A stretch of DNA of 53,423 nt from Microscillaceae bacterium (lineage in GTDB: Bacteria; Bacteroidota; Bacteroidia; Cytophagales; Microscillaceae): assembly GCA_011390205.1 (NCBI GenBank), contig JAABSX010000027.1, positions 1 through 53,423 of the forward strand, written 5' to 3'. The first letter of the stretch is position 1. Every line of letters starts with the position of its first letter. The translations under genes and the position numbers were made by a program. Shown piece after piece: positions 1 to 7,778 of this stretch. The notes under the pieces are model-generated. The model was not told the origin of the DNA, made no database searches, and was given only the letters and a program-made list of their open reading frames with translations.

Positions 1-168
1 AGTCAGTGAGCTTTGTATGTGGTCAGTCAGTGAGCTTTGCTTGTGGTCAGTCAGTGAGCTTTGTATGTGGTCAGTCAGTGAGCTTTGCTTGTGGTCAGTC
101 AGTGAGCTTTGTATGTGGTCAGTCAGTGAGCTTTGCACTGAGCCAGTCAGTGAGCTTTGCACTAAGCC
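1..168. repeat. 24-bp direct tandem repeat, seven copies
   Basis: Seven head-to-tail units of 24 bp begin at 1, 25, 49, 73, 97, 121 and 145. Units alternate between two variants (tatgtg / cttgtg in the middle) and the last two diverge (cactgagcc, cactaagcc). Because 24 is a multiple of three, the repeat keeps the minus-strand reading frame and encodes an eight-residue period. The array continues off the left edge, so copy number is unknown. Confidence 0.97.
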
Positions 169-1062
169 ACTCACTGATGGGCTTGGTACACTCACTAGGT
201 TTAGAAAATTAATGAGTTCGTTATTGAATGTATCTTGTGGTGCATTGTCAAAGATTTTACTTTCTTCGGAGGTACGATGTGCATAAAAAACCAAAAACCA
301 CAGGCAAAGAAGTATTGAAAACTCCACAGCCAAAGACAACCAAAACCAAAACTCAATTTCAAAGCCAGTCTTTTGCTCAATGGATGCCAGGGCTTTGCTT
401 GAGTTGCTTTCCAGTGATGCCAGGGCTTTGCTTTTTTCTGCCAGTAAATTATCAATCCTAGTTTGGTAGGATGCCAGTGTACTTGCCACGGTCTTATCAT
501 TGATATTGATTTTACCTTGCCAAGACACACTATTTTTGAAGTCATCTAAGCCAGTTTTTTCGCTTGCAAGTTGATTGTCATAGTGTTTGGCAGTGCTATC
601 TACCTTTGTTTGATTTTGGGCTTTAAAATCACTTGTTTTGTTATCCAGTTGCTTATAAATCTCTTTTGCACCATTGACAGAGAGAAAGACCGACAAACCA
701 AACAAAGCCAGTGCAAACAAAGCCAGTGCAAAGCTCAAAGCATTGGTTTTGATGTAAGCCAGTTTGAAAGCAAGCGTACTCAGTTCTGCTTTTAGCAACT
801 CAATACTTATCAGCAAGACCACAGCCAAGACTACAGCCACATACAAATTAATGTAGCCAGTGAATTGGTAGAACAAAAAGCCAAAGCCAGTAATGATGCT
901 AAACATTGATAGTGTAGGGCGTAAGACTGCAATCAATCTTTTGAGTTTTAAGAACTCCGACACAAAGGGCTTTACTTCAAAGGTTTCTTTGGCTTTCTCA
1001 ATTTCTTTGTGCAATCCTTTGTTTTGCAGTTGCTTTTCATAGATTTTTCTTAGATTTTGCAT
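1..1062 (-). CDS. Multi-span membrane protein with C-terminal octapeptide repeats, 3' end cut by the window
   Basis: The frame is open from an ATG at 1062 to base 1 without a stop, giving 354 residues; the true C-terminus lies outside. Visible features: a charged N-terminal helix (1-45), hydrophobic segments at about 52-68, 70-90 and 108-128, a polar coiled-coil-like stretch (130-240), a fourth hydrophobic segment at about 248-271, and then from about 302 repeats of QSSLTDHI/QSSLTDHK. The reading frame is supported by the fact that hydrophobic blocks, charged helices and the eight-residue period all fall in this one frame. A palindrome-bearing gap separates it from the receptor gene upstream. 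I do not recognise the family. The repeats may be a surface-exposed or adhesive stalk or only a variable linker; that is inference. Confidence 0.8.
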   Translation of the reverse strand, partial: MQNLRKIYEKQLQNKGLHKEIEKAKETFEVKPFVSEFLKLKRLIAVLRPTLSMFSIITGFGFLFYQFTGYINLYVAVVLAVVLLISIELLKAELSTLAFKLAYIKTNALSFALALFALALFGLSVFLSVNGAKEIYKQLDNKTSDFKAQNQTKVDSTAKHYDNQLASEKTGLDDFKNSVSWQGKININDKTVASTLASYQTRIDNLLAEKSKALASLESNSSKALASIEQKTGFEIEFWFWLSLAVEFSILLCLWFLVFYAHRTSEESKIFDNAPQDTFNNELINFLNLVSVPSPSVSGLVQSSLTGSVQSSLTDHIQSSLTDHKQSSLTDHIQSSLTDHKQSSLTDHIQSSLT

Positions 1063-1456
1063 AATTTTAAGATTTTTTAAGAACACTTTTGTCCCTTATT
1101 TTTACAAAATTCAAGGAAATGTTATGTAAGTAACTCATTATCAGGCAATTATACTTAATCAGTGTATTTGTCATAGAATCCCGAGGAACAGAGGCCTTCT
1201 CCCATCTCAATTATAGTTTGATAAATAACCTAATGTTATCTATCTTCACGGCACACCCTAGACCAGACGGGGATTACTTTTCATTGACATATGTTACAAA
1301 AATTTTTCGTAACTTTTGTCTGATTCATTAGGGGGCTGTTTCAGGTATTAGAGAAGTGAAGGTAATCCCGAGTGTACGTTAGGAGAAGAAAAAAACAGGA
1401 ATGAGTCGAGAAAAATCAATCCCTCGACCCATCGCTAAATCAATCTCTTACTCCTT
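1063..1456. other. Non-coding gap with palindromic sequences
   Basis: No convincing gene is seen in this 394-base gap between two minus-strand genes. It holds an imperfect inverted repeat (listed separately), a near-perfect small palindrome at about 1293-1312 (GTTAC, an A5T5 core, GTAAC), and a short hairpin GTCGAG/CTCGAC at 1405-1428. That hairpin lies just downstream of the receptor gene and could help end its transcript, although no clear T-run follows on the minus strand. Confidence 0.6.
1268..1371. repeat. Imperfect ~100-bp inverted repeat
   Basis: GGGATTAC at 1270-1277 is matched by its reverse complement GTAATCCC at 1362-1369, and the similarity extends imperfectly a few bases on each side (ATTACTTTTCA against the complement of TGAAGGTAAT). 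A smaller AT-rich palindrome lies inside. The motif aatcccgag also occurs at about 1180, outside the element. This could be a degenerate miniature transposable element or a structured terminator; I recognise no family. Confidence 0.4.
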
Positions 1457-4252
1457 CTATCGTTGTATTATTCTCATTCCTCCTCTGCTAGAGAATCCTG
1501 AGGTGGGATTAAGAGCTTTATTAAGGTTATAGGTAAAGCTTATCATAAAATAGCGGTTAAGATTCTGGACAGTGTTTTGCTCCAAGAAGTTAATCTGTGC
1601 ATTTTGGCTTGCCCCTATATTCCTGTCTAATAAGTTTTGAATGGTAAATTTTAGCTCACCCGCTTGGGCTTTGAGGATAAATTTAGAAATAGACAGATTC
1701 CAAAGTGGAATCGCCTGCTCAAAATCAGTAGTAGTGCTGTTATAAACCAAATAATCAAAGACTGTATTGAGGTTAAACCCTAACGGAAGTGTAAGATTAG
1801 CATCAGCGGTATAAGTTTGGTTCAAAAACTGCTGATTTTGGTTTTCATCAAAGGCATAGCGGGTCGTCTGATTGCTTAGGTTGGCACTTAGTGAAAGATT
1901 AAATTTTTCTTCCAATGTATATTCATATCTCAATGTGCCACCTAAGATATTTTGGGTAATCTGGGTTTCTTGGTCATTTATAAAATTAAAACCTTCTGTA
2001 AGTGAGGTATTACTGCTGATATTGATTCTGCTTTTGAGTTTTTTGATAGGAAACCCAAAATTAATATTGCCATTGATTGTGAGGTTATCCTTTACATTGC
2101 GAGGGGTAGTAGTTCTTACTCCTTCATTATCAAAGGTTTGTGCATTGATAATGGCATGGGTGCTATAGACAGCATTGACAGTAGCAAAGAAATTGACAAA
2201 GTTAATGGCATCAAAGCTAAAATAATTTGCATTGATTTGATGTCTATAGGCAGGGCGTAGCTGAGGATTACCTACATATAGATTGAGTGGATCTCTATTG
2301 TCTATCACGGGTTGTAGTTGAGAGATGCTGGGCTCTTGCACCGAAGTCTGATAATTGAGACTTAGTCTTTTGAAGTTAGAAAAATCATAATTAAAACGCA
2401 TATTGGGCAGAAGATTGGTAAAATCACGCTTTACCTCACTATCCAATAAAGGAAACTGACCTTCTAGGTGAGAGTGTTGCAGACTTAGCCCTGTAGCAAA
2501 GTTGTATTTTTTGTGATTAAATCTTAGATTAAACCCTCCTTGATGGTAGTAATAGTCATTTTGATACTGATTACTTAGGGCATTGTTAAACTCCTCACGG
2601 CCATCTATTTGATCAAAAACACCTCTATTTACCTTGTTTTCATTCTTGCGATAAGCATAATTTAGCTCAAGATATTTTCGTCTTCCTATAGGTTCGGTGT
2701 AAGAGAGATTCCCTCCATAACTAAGGCTCTCATTGTCTTGAGTATTTCTCTGGTCAAATATATCTGTTCTTGGGTTATTCCTATAATAAGTATTGTTTGA
2801 TTTTAAGAAACCATCACTATTTTGGTTGTTTACCTCAAAAAGCACATTGGTAGAGAGTGTGCGTCCAGCCTTGCGAAAGCGATGACGGAATAATAAATTT
2901 GCATTTAGATGAATGCTATTTCCTTCCGAACCACTGAGTGTTTCCCCTTCATTGAGCAATACATCTTCAGCACTTTTATTTTGATTATCTGTATTGCTAT
3001 TTTGGCGTGTATCACTGTAATTGAGCGAGGTAGTCAGTTTGAGAGAGTTTAGAGAGTCTATCTTATGGTCTAGCGTTAAGTTTAATCTATGGTTGTCGTT
3101 TTGATTTAGTTGTTGGCTATTTTGGTTAAAAATAAGATCCCCTGTAGGCAAAAAGTTCTGCCTTAAGACTGTCTGATTGATATCGTGGTCAATATGGTTA
3201 TAAAAATAACTACTGTTGATTTCTGTTTTGGGGTTAAATTGATGATTTACATTCATTCCACCAGCCCAGTTGGTCATAATTCCGCTAGGCTGCCCACCAA
3301 AGTTGAGAGGTACGCCTCCACTATTATCACTATTGAATTGCACTCTGACACGTCCGCCTCCTCCTATATTCTGCGAGCCTCCCGTGAAGTTAAGGTATTC
3401 ACCAATGTCAAAGCCTTGTTGATTAATATTATTGCCCATTCCTAAGATAGAAAACTGAGTTTTGGCAGCAAATCGGTGAAGGCTCAACTTGCTTTCATAG
3501 CGTTCGTTTGTGCCTAGCCCAGCCATCACATTACCAAAAAAAGCTTTCTTATTTTTGTCTTTCAGTGTGATATTGATAGTTTTTTCCCTTTGTCCATCAT
3601 CAATACCTGAAAAAACAGCTTGGTCAGACTTTTGGTCAAACATCTGTAGTTTGTCCACAGCATCAGCAGGAAGGTTTTTAGTAGCTATTTTGGGGTCTCT
3701 TCCAAAGAATTCTTTTCCTTCTACCAAAACTCGTTGCACGGTTTCACCTTGTACTTTGACAGTGCCATCACGCTGTACTTCTACTCCGGGAAGTTTCTTG
3801 AGCAAATCTTCTACACTTCCATTGGGCTTTACGGCAAAAGAACCTGCATTAAACTCTATGGTATCTCGCTTGATGGTTACAGGATTTTTTTCACCCTCTA
3901 TCACTATATCATTCAGTATTTTACTGGCGGTTTTCATGCGGATAGTTCCCAAATCAATTAAAAGCCCATTTTTTGGTGAGATGGGAGTAGTATAATTTTG
4001 AAAACCTATAAAAGTAACTTTTAATAGATACTCATTATTTGGATTAATATTTTTAAGTTCAAAAAAGCCTTTTTCATTGCTTCTGCTAAAGTGGGCAAGC
4101 GAGGAGTCACTGGCATCGAGGAGCATCACTGTAGCAAACTCTAAGGGCTGTGCCGTGGAGTCTGTCAGTATTCCTTTGATAGTAAGTTTTTGTCCCCAAG
4201 CTGAAGTACTAAGACAAAGAATAGCAAAAGATAAGATAATAAATTTTTTCAT
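1457..4252 (-). CDS. Outer-membrane receptor-like beta-barrel protein with carboxypeptidase-regulatory-like N-domain
   Basis: The 931-residue protein starts with a signal peptide (MKKFIILSFAILCLSTSAWGQ). Residues about 22-105 form a carboxypeptidase-D regulatory-like beta sandwich (LTIKGILTDSTAQPLEFATV), about 107-225 resemble a TonB receptor plug (VEDLLKKLPGVEVQRDG, VLVEGKEFFGRDPK), and the rest is rich in alternating polar and aromatic beta strands like the outer-membrane barrel family typical of Bacteroidota. I see no clear TonB box. The last barrel-like strand (RYFMISFTYNL) is followed by an unusual polar extension ending GGMRIIQR. The GLPGLI gene lies 63 bases upstream on the same strand, so the two are probably co-transcribed. 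The ligand is unknown; uptake or surface sensing of a peptide or small molecule is inference. Confidence 0.88.
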   Translation of the reverse strand: MKKFIILSFAILCLSTSAWGQKLTIKGILTDSTAQPLEFATVMLLDASDSSLAHFSRSNEKGFFELKNINPNNEYLLKVTFIGFQNYTTPISPKNGLLIDLGTIRMKTASKILNDIVIEGEKNPVTIKRDTIEFNAGSFAVKPNGSVEDLLKKLPGVEVQRDGTVKVQGETVQRVLVEGKEFFGRDPKIATKNLPADAVDKLQMFDQKSDQAVFSGIDDGQREKTINITLKDKNKKAFFGNVMAGLGTNERYESKLSLHRFAAKTQFSILGMGNNINQQGFDIGEYLNFTGGSQNIGGGGRVRVQFNSDNSGGVPLNFGGQPSGIMTNWAGGMNVNHQFNPKTEINSSYFYNHIDHDINQTVLRQNFLPTGDLIFNQNSQQLNQNDNHRLNLTLDHKIDSLNSLKLTTSLNYSDTRQNSNTDNQNKSAEDVLLNEGETLSGSEGNSIHLNANLLFRHRFRKAGRTLSTNVLFEVNNQNSDGFLKSNNTYYRNNPRTDIFDQRNTQDNESLSYGGNLSYTEPIGRRKYLELNYAYRKNENKVNRGVFDQIDGREEFNNALSNQYQNDYYYHQGGFNLRFNHKKYNFATGLSLQHSHLEGQFPLLDSEVKRDFTNLLPNMRFNYDFSNFKRLSLNYQTSVQEPSISQLQPVIDNRDPLNLYVGNPQLRPAYRHQINANYFSFDAINFVNFFATVNAVYSTHAIINAQTFDNEGVRTTTPRNVKDNLTINGNINFGFPIKKLKSRINISSNTSLTEGFNFINDQETQITQNILGGTLRYEYTLEEKFNLSLSANLSNQTTRYAFDENQNQQFLNQTYTADANLTLPLGFNLNTVFDYLVYNSTTTDFEQAIPLWNLSISKFILKAQAGELKFTIQNLLDRNIGASQNAQINFLEQNTVQNLNRYFMISFTYNLNKALNPTSGFSSRGGMRIIQR

Positions 4253-4315
4253 GGTATATGGTTTTATTTTTTGATAAAGGCTTTCTAATTCATAGAGACT
4301 TAGAATTTTTCTGCT

Positions 4316-5047
4316 TTAATTTCTTATGATTCTCATTCCATTAGGGTTTTGTTTTCTAAACTCTTCTATGACTTCTTTAAATTCGGCTTCAGTTACAGTT
4401 TTGCCACCTGAAGGGATTTTAAGCTCATTCTTTTTGAGTGTGCGGTAGTTGATTTCTATTGCCGATACAGTCAGTTCGCCCTCATTAATATCTACCTCTA
4501 AAATAGCTCCTGGCAAAGAGTGAAATTTATCAGGCCCAATAGACATAAACATACTCTCAGCATACCAAGCACTGATGCTTTGGATAGCTTCTGGATTGTC
4601 TTTGTTTTCAAGAGTAGCTTTGCGGCAGACTAGCCCTTTGATGGTTTTGGTTTCATCAGAGATTTTCCAAGAGGGAGCTTTGAGCGTATCTTGGATTAAA
4701 AACTTCTTACCTATCAGGTCACGTTGTTCTATCTTCTTGTCATCTGCAAAATCAAGATAAACTTCACTTTGAGGAAATCTAAAACGTCGCATTCCTCCGC
4801 CTTCGATTTCTTCTTCTGTGTCTTCTTCTAAGGTGGTATAAAAAGAAATATTGGGTTTGAAGAATAACTGTGTTTTGAAAGTCTGAAACTCAGGAAGCAT
4901 ACTTTTTAACTCTGCTCGCTCTGCGGGGATGCGGCGGTGCATATTGATTTTTACTTCATAAGTAATTAGGCCTTCATCTTGGTTTTGGGCAAATAAATTT
5001 GTAGAAGCAAAGAGGCAAATCATTAAAAAAATCAGTGAATTTTTCAT
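4316..5047 (-). CDS. GLPGLI-family secreted protein
   Basis: The chosen start (ATG at 5047, 243 residues) begins a good signal peptide, MKNSLIFLMICLFASTNLFA; a longer frame to 5110 only adds 21 residues and puts the signal out of place. The family signature appears as SLPGAILEVDINEGELT at about 178-194, a variant of the GLPGLI motif, preceded by the typical block on conversion of residues in the mature protein (SAWYAESMFMSIGPDKF). Function of the family is not established; it is exported and commonly encoded beside a Bacteroidota outer-membrane barrel, as here. The C-terminus ends NGMRIIRN, almost the same as the tail of the downstream receptor. Promoter-like TAGCTTTG lies upstream on the minus strand. 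Confidence 0.85.
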   Translation of the reverse strand: MKNSLIFLMICLFASTNLFAQNQDEGLITYEVKINMHRRIPAERAELKSMLPEFQTFKTQLFFKPNISFYTTLEEDTEEEIEGGGMRRFRFPQSEVYLDFADDKKIEQRDLIGKKFLIQDTLKAPSWKISDETKTIKGLVCRKATLENKDNPEAIQSISAWYAESMFMSIGPDKFHSLPGAILEVDINEGELTVSAIEINYRTLKKNELKIPSGGKTVTEAEFKEVIEEFRKQNPNGMRIIRN

Positions 5048-5085
5048 GGTAATAAAGTTAAATGGGTTTAAAAATTTTGACAAGG

Positions 5086-5093
5086 CAAAGCTA
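5086..5093 (-). promoter_or_regulatory. Putative -7 box for the GLPGLI/receptor operon
   Basis: On the minus strand the sequence reads TAGCTTTG, matching the Bacteroidota primary-sigma -7 consensus TAnnTTTG. It lies 38 bases before the GLPGLI start at 5047. No clear -33 TTTG was seen at the usual spacing, so this rests on the -7 box alone. Confidence 0.4.
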
Positions 5094-5180
5094 ACAGGCA
5101 TTTTTAGCAAGTATGGTTAATCAAACTTTAAACAAGGTTAAAAATAGTTAATAGATTCTGCCCTTCCTATCAGAAAGATT

Positions 5181-5188
5181 TACCTTTG
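5181..5188 (+). promoter_or_regulatory. Putative -7 box of the kinase/regulator operon
   Basis: TACCTTTG matches TAnnTTTG and ends only four bases before the kinase ATG at 5193. The usual distance from the -7 box to the first transcribed base would put the start at or beside the ATG, which would make the mRNA leaderless. The -33 region (ttctg near 5156) is a weak match. Confidence 0.45.
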
Positions 5189-5192
5189 GGAT

Positions 5193-6731
5193 ATGAAAAA
5201 AATAAATCAAAAATATACCTTTGTCTTTTTGCTGATGAGCTTAAGTATGATTTTGCTTGTGCTTTTTCAAGGATTCTGGCTTCGGAAGATTTATGAAGAA
5301 GAGTGTAGGGTATTACAAAAAGAGACAGATAGCATTTTTCAGAAAGTATTGTTTGAAATGCAAGATTCTGTCATCCAGAGAAGCATCGAGTCTATCAAAG
5401 TACAAGGCTTAGAAGAGGGAGATTCTCTTTTAAATATTCCTATCAAAGAAATAGAAGCAGTAAAAATGGATGATTCGCCTCCAGCCTATCTTTGGCAGAA
5501 TAAAGAACGATTTAGACTCAGAAGAAAGGAGCTTAGCTTTGCTATAGATTCTTTGCGTGAAAAAGGGCTGACCAAAAAATCAGATTCGCTGTATGACCAA
5601 CAGGTTAAAATTTTTATCAAAACAAATGATAAAAAAGAAAAAGATAGCCAACAAATGATTCAACATATCCTCCGAAATAGAGAGATGCATCGTTTTATTG
5701 TCCAATTAAAAAATACAGATTCTTTAAGATTAAAAGAGGTTAAGCAAAATTATCAAAAAGCATTACAAACTGCTAGGATTGACTTACCTTTTCGGCTTTA
5801 TCGCTATGAGTCAATCAAAGATAAACCTCAGTTAACAGGGATTTTTACAGAACCCTTTGAGAGCCTTCCTCCCAAAAAAATCTTCTTCTTGGCAGATATT
5901 CAAGAGTATCAATTTTACATTTTTCAAAAAACTTGGCTCAATTGGGCTTTTTCACTCTTTTTGATTGCCATCACTGGAGGCTCTTTTTACCTTACTTGGA
6001 GGGCATTGATACAACAGCAACGCCTAGGAAATCTCAAAAATGAATTTATAGGCAATGTAACCCACGAACTCAAAACCCCTGTCTCTACCATCAGTGTAGC
6101 TATAGAGGCATTGCAAAATTTTAATATCTTAGAAAATCCTACACGTACTCAAGAGTATTTAGAGATTTCTAAAAATGAGCTTAATCGCTTGAGTATTTTG
6201 ATAGATAAAATCTTGAAAACAGCAATGTTTGAGAAGAAAGGTCTTACTCTCAAGCGTGAGCGAATCCAGATTACGGAGTTAGTAGGGCAAATCTTAAATT
6301 CTCTCAAACTACTCTTTGAAAAACATGGAGCAAAAGTGCATTTTACACAGTCAGGAGAGCATTTCAGAATAGAAGCAGATGCCGTCCACCTGACCAATGT
6401 AATCTATAATCTGATAGACAATGCCTTAAAATATAGCCCTGATACTCCCGAAATTCATTTACACTTACAATCTGATGACCAGCAGGTAATGCTTTCGGTA
6501 GCAGACAAAGGCATAGGAATTTCACCAGAATATCAAAAAAAAATCTTTGAAGATTTCTTTAGAGTGCCTACAGGAGATTTACACAATACTAAGGGCTATG
6601 GTTTAGGATTAAGCTATGTAGCCAAAGTAATTCAACAACACTCAGGCAAAATCACATTAGATAGTGAGATAGGCAAAGGCTCTTGTTTTCAGATTTATTT
6701 ACCTCTGGGCTTAGATATTTTACCCTCATAA
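5193..6731 (+). CDS. Membrane sensor histidine kinase
   Basis: 512 residues. A first membrane span is at about 10-29, a periplasmic charged sensor region at 31-247 has no recognised fold, and a second span is at about 249-270. The dimerisation/phosphoacceptor box is GNVTHELKTP with His291. The ATPase domain shows the N box (NLIDNALKYSP, 406-416), G1 (DKGIGIS, 438-444) and G2 (GYGLGL, 468-473). This is a complete HisKA-HATPase kinase without HAMP or PAS. The response regulator follows after 16 bases, and the receptor/GLPGLI pair is divergent, so the kinase may sense a state of the envelope or the receptor ligand and control that operon. The link is inference from position. Confidence 0.92.
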   Translation: MKKINQKYTFVFLLMSLSMILLVLFQGFWLRKIYEEECRVLQKETDSIFQKVLFEMQDSVIQRSIESIKVQGLEEGDSLLNIPIKEIEAVKMDDSPPAYLWQNKERFRLRRKELSFAIDSLREKGLTKKSDSLYDQQVKIFIKTNDKKEKDSQQMIQHILRNREMHRFIVQLKNTDSLRLKEVKQNYQKALQTARIDLPFRLYRYESIKDKPQLTGIFTEPFESLPPKKIFFLADIQEYQFYIFQKTWLNWAFSLFLIAITGGSFYLTWRALIQQQRLGNLKNEFIGNVTHELKTPVSTISVAIEALQNFNILENPTRTQEYLEISKNELNRLSILIDKILKTAMFEKKGLTLKRERIQITELVGQILNSLKLLFEKHGAKVHFTQSGEHFRIEADAVHLTNVIYNLIDNALKYSPDTPEIHLHLQSDDQQVMLSVADKGIGISPEYQKKIFEDFFRVPTGDLHNTKGYGLGLSYVAKVIQQHSGKITLDSEIGKGSCFQIYLPLGLDILPS

Positions 6732-6747
6732 TAAAGTACCTTTTAAA

Positions 6748-7443
6748 ATGTTAATACAAAAAGCAAAAATACTGTATGTAGAAGATGAGATTTTTCTAGG
6801 AAAAATTGTAAAAGATAGCCTAGAGTCTCGTCAGTTTGAGGTCATGATGATGACTGATGGCAAAGGTGTTTTAGAGGCTTTTGAGCAGTTTAAGCCTGAT
6901 ATCTGTGTGCTAGATGTGATGCTTCCTTACAAAGATGGCTACACTATAGCCCAAGAAATCAGAAAAAATAACCCCGCCATGCCCATCATATTTCTGACTG
7001 CCAAAAGCCAAACCGAAGATTTGTTAAAAGGATTTCAAGTAGGAGGCAATGACTTTATTCGTAAACCTTTTAGCTTAGAAGAACTCATCGTGCGGATTCA
7101 AAACCTACTTCAGCTGACGAACAAAAAAGAAAACAAAGTGCTGAAACAAGAGCATCAATTGGGACAATATACCTTTCACCCCAAACGCTATGAACTACAC
7201 CATAAAGAGCAAGTCCGCAAACTCTCACACCGTGAGACCGAACTTTTAAAAATATTTGCAGCCAGCCCCAATACCATCATTGAGCGCAAAGATATTCTGA
7301 TGAAAGTATGGAATGATGATTCTTTTTATAACTCTCGCAACCTTGATGTCTATATCACCAAGCTCAGAGATTTTTTGAAAGATGATCCAGATGTACAGAT
7401 TATCTCACTCAAAGGAGTAGGCTACCATTTTTTGGTAGGCTAG
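6748..7443 (+). CDS. OmpR-family response regulator
   Basis: 231 residues. The receiver domain (about 7-120) has the acidic pocket VEDE (11-14), phosphoacceptor Asp56 (VLDVMLP), Thr84 (FLTAKS) and Lys106 (IRKPF). The C-terminal winged helix (about 135-230) shows HRETELLKIF, a recognition-helix region ending VYITKLRDFL and the closing wing GVGYHFLV. It is the cognate partner of the upstream kinase (16-base gap, same strand) and should bind DNA as a dimer after phosphorylation. The divergent receptor/GLPGLI promoter is the most likely nearby target, which is inference. Confidence 0.95.
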   Translation: MLIQKAKILYVEDEIFLGKIVKDSLESRQFEVMMMTDGKGVLEAFEQFKPDICVLDVMLPYKDGYTIAQEIRKNNPAMPIIFLTAKSQTEDLLKGFQVGGNDFIRKPFSLEELIVRIQNLLQLTNKKENKVLKQEHQLGQYTFHPKRYELHHKEQVRKLSHRETELLKIFAASPNTIIERKDILMKVWNDDSFYNSRNLDVYITKLRDFLKDDPDVQIISLKGVGYHFLVG

Positions 7444-7544
7444 GAGGTAATCTTAACAGTAACAATAAGAGCTCATCAGTTTCTTTAATGCCCTCATTCA
7501 TAAGGTTAGGCTTATTGTCATTAGCTTGGATGCTAATTTTATCG

Positions 7545-7606
7545 TACTAGAATTAGAAAAAAGTGGTATACACACCCTCTGGTGCAGGGTGTGCCATTCT
7601 CTAGTA
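7545..7606. terminator. Nested hairpin downstream of the response regulator
   Basis: The inner stem CACACCCT (7571-7578) pairs perfectly with AGGGTGTG (7586-7593) around a seven-base loop. TGG (7564-7566) can pair with CCA just outside it, and the outer arms TACTAGA (7545-7551) and TCTAGTA (7600-7606) are perfect complements. No T-run follows, so it is either an atypical terminator or a structured RNA element. Confidence 0.5.
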
Positions 7607-7734
7607 TTAGCGTCTTCACATATCCACAACAGCAAACTGTTTTGAGCATATCGCTCAAAACATATCTTATGTATCATTTAGACTTAAATATAAAATTCTG
7701 AAATACTAAGATGTGCTTTTCTCGCTTTATAGCA

Positions 7735-7767
7735 AACCCTGACAAAGTTCCGAACTCTGTCAGGGTT
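7735..7767. terminator. 33-base palindrome, likely bidirectional terminator
   Basis: Arms AACCCTGACAAAGTT (7735-7749) and AACTCTGTCAGGGTT (7753-7767) pair over 15 bases with a single A-C mismatch and a three-base loop. It lies 12 bases after the stop of the minus-strand exporter and downstream of the plus-strand regulator. Confidence 0.7.
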
Positions 7768-7778
7768 CAAATGAGTAA

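Larger units (their letters stand above)
7444..7778. other. Convergent intergenic gap with two strong hairpins
   Basis: The 335 bases between the convergent regulator and ABC-exporter genes contain no plausible ORF. They hold a nested hairpin (7545-7606) and a near-perfect 33-base palindrome (7735-7767), both listed separately. The two hairpins probably terminate transcripts from both sides. Confidence 0.7.

Noticed and set aside
1-168. CRISPR array
   Set aside because: The 24-bp units are directly adjacent with no spacers and are in frame with a gene.
6-286. Plus-strand ORFs with SFVCGQSV or MWSVSELC repeats at the left edge
   Set aside because: They are shadows of the 24-bp array; the long minus-strand frame explains the repeat and continues into a plausible membrane protein.
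201-545. Minus-strand 114-residue ORF
   Set aside because: It overlaps the 354-residue minus-strand gene in another frame and lacks the hydrophobic/charged pattern of a real protein.
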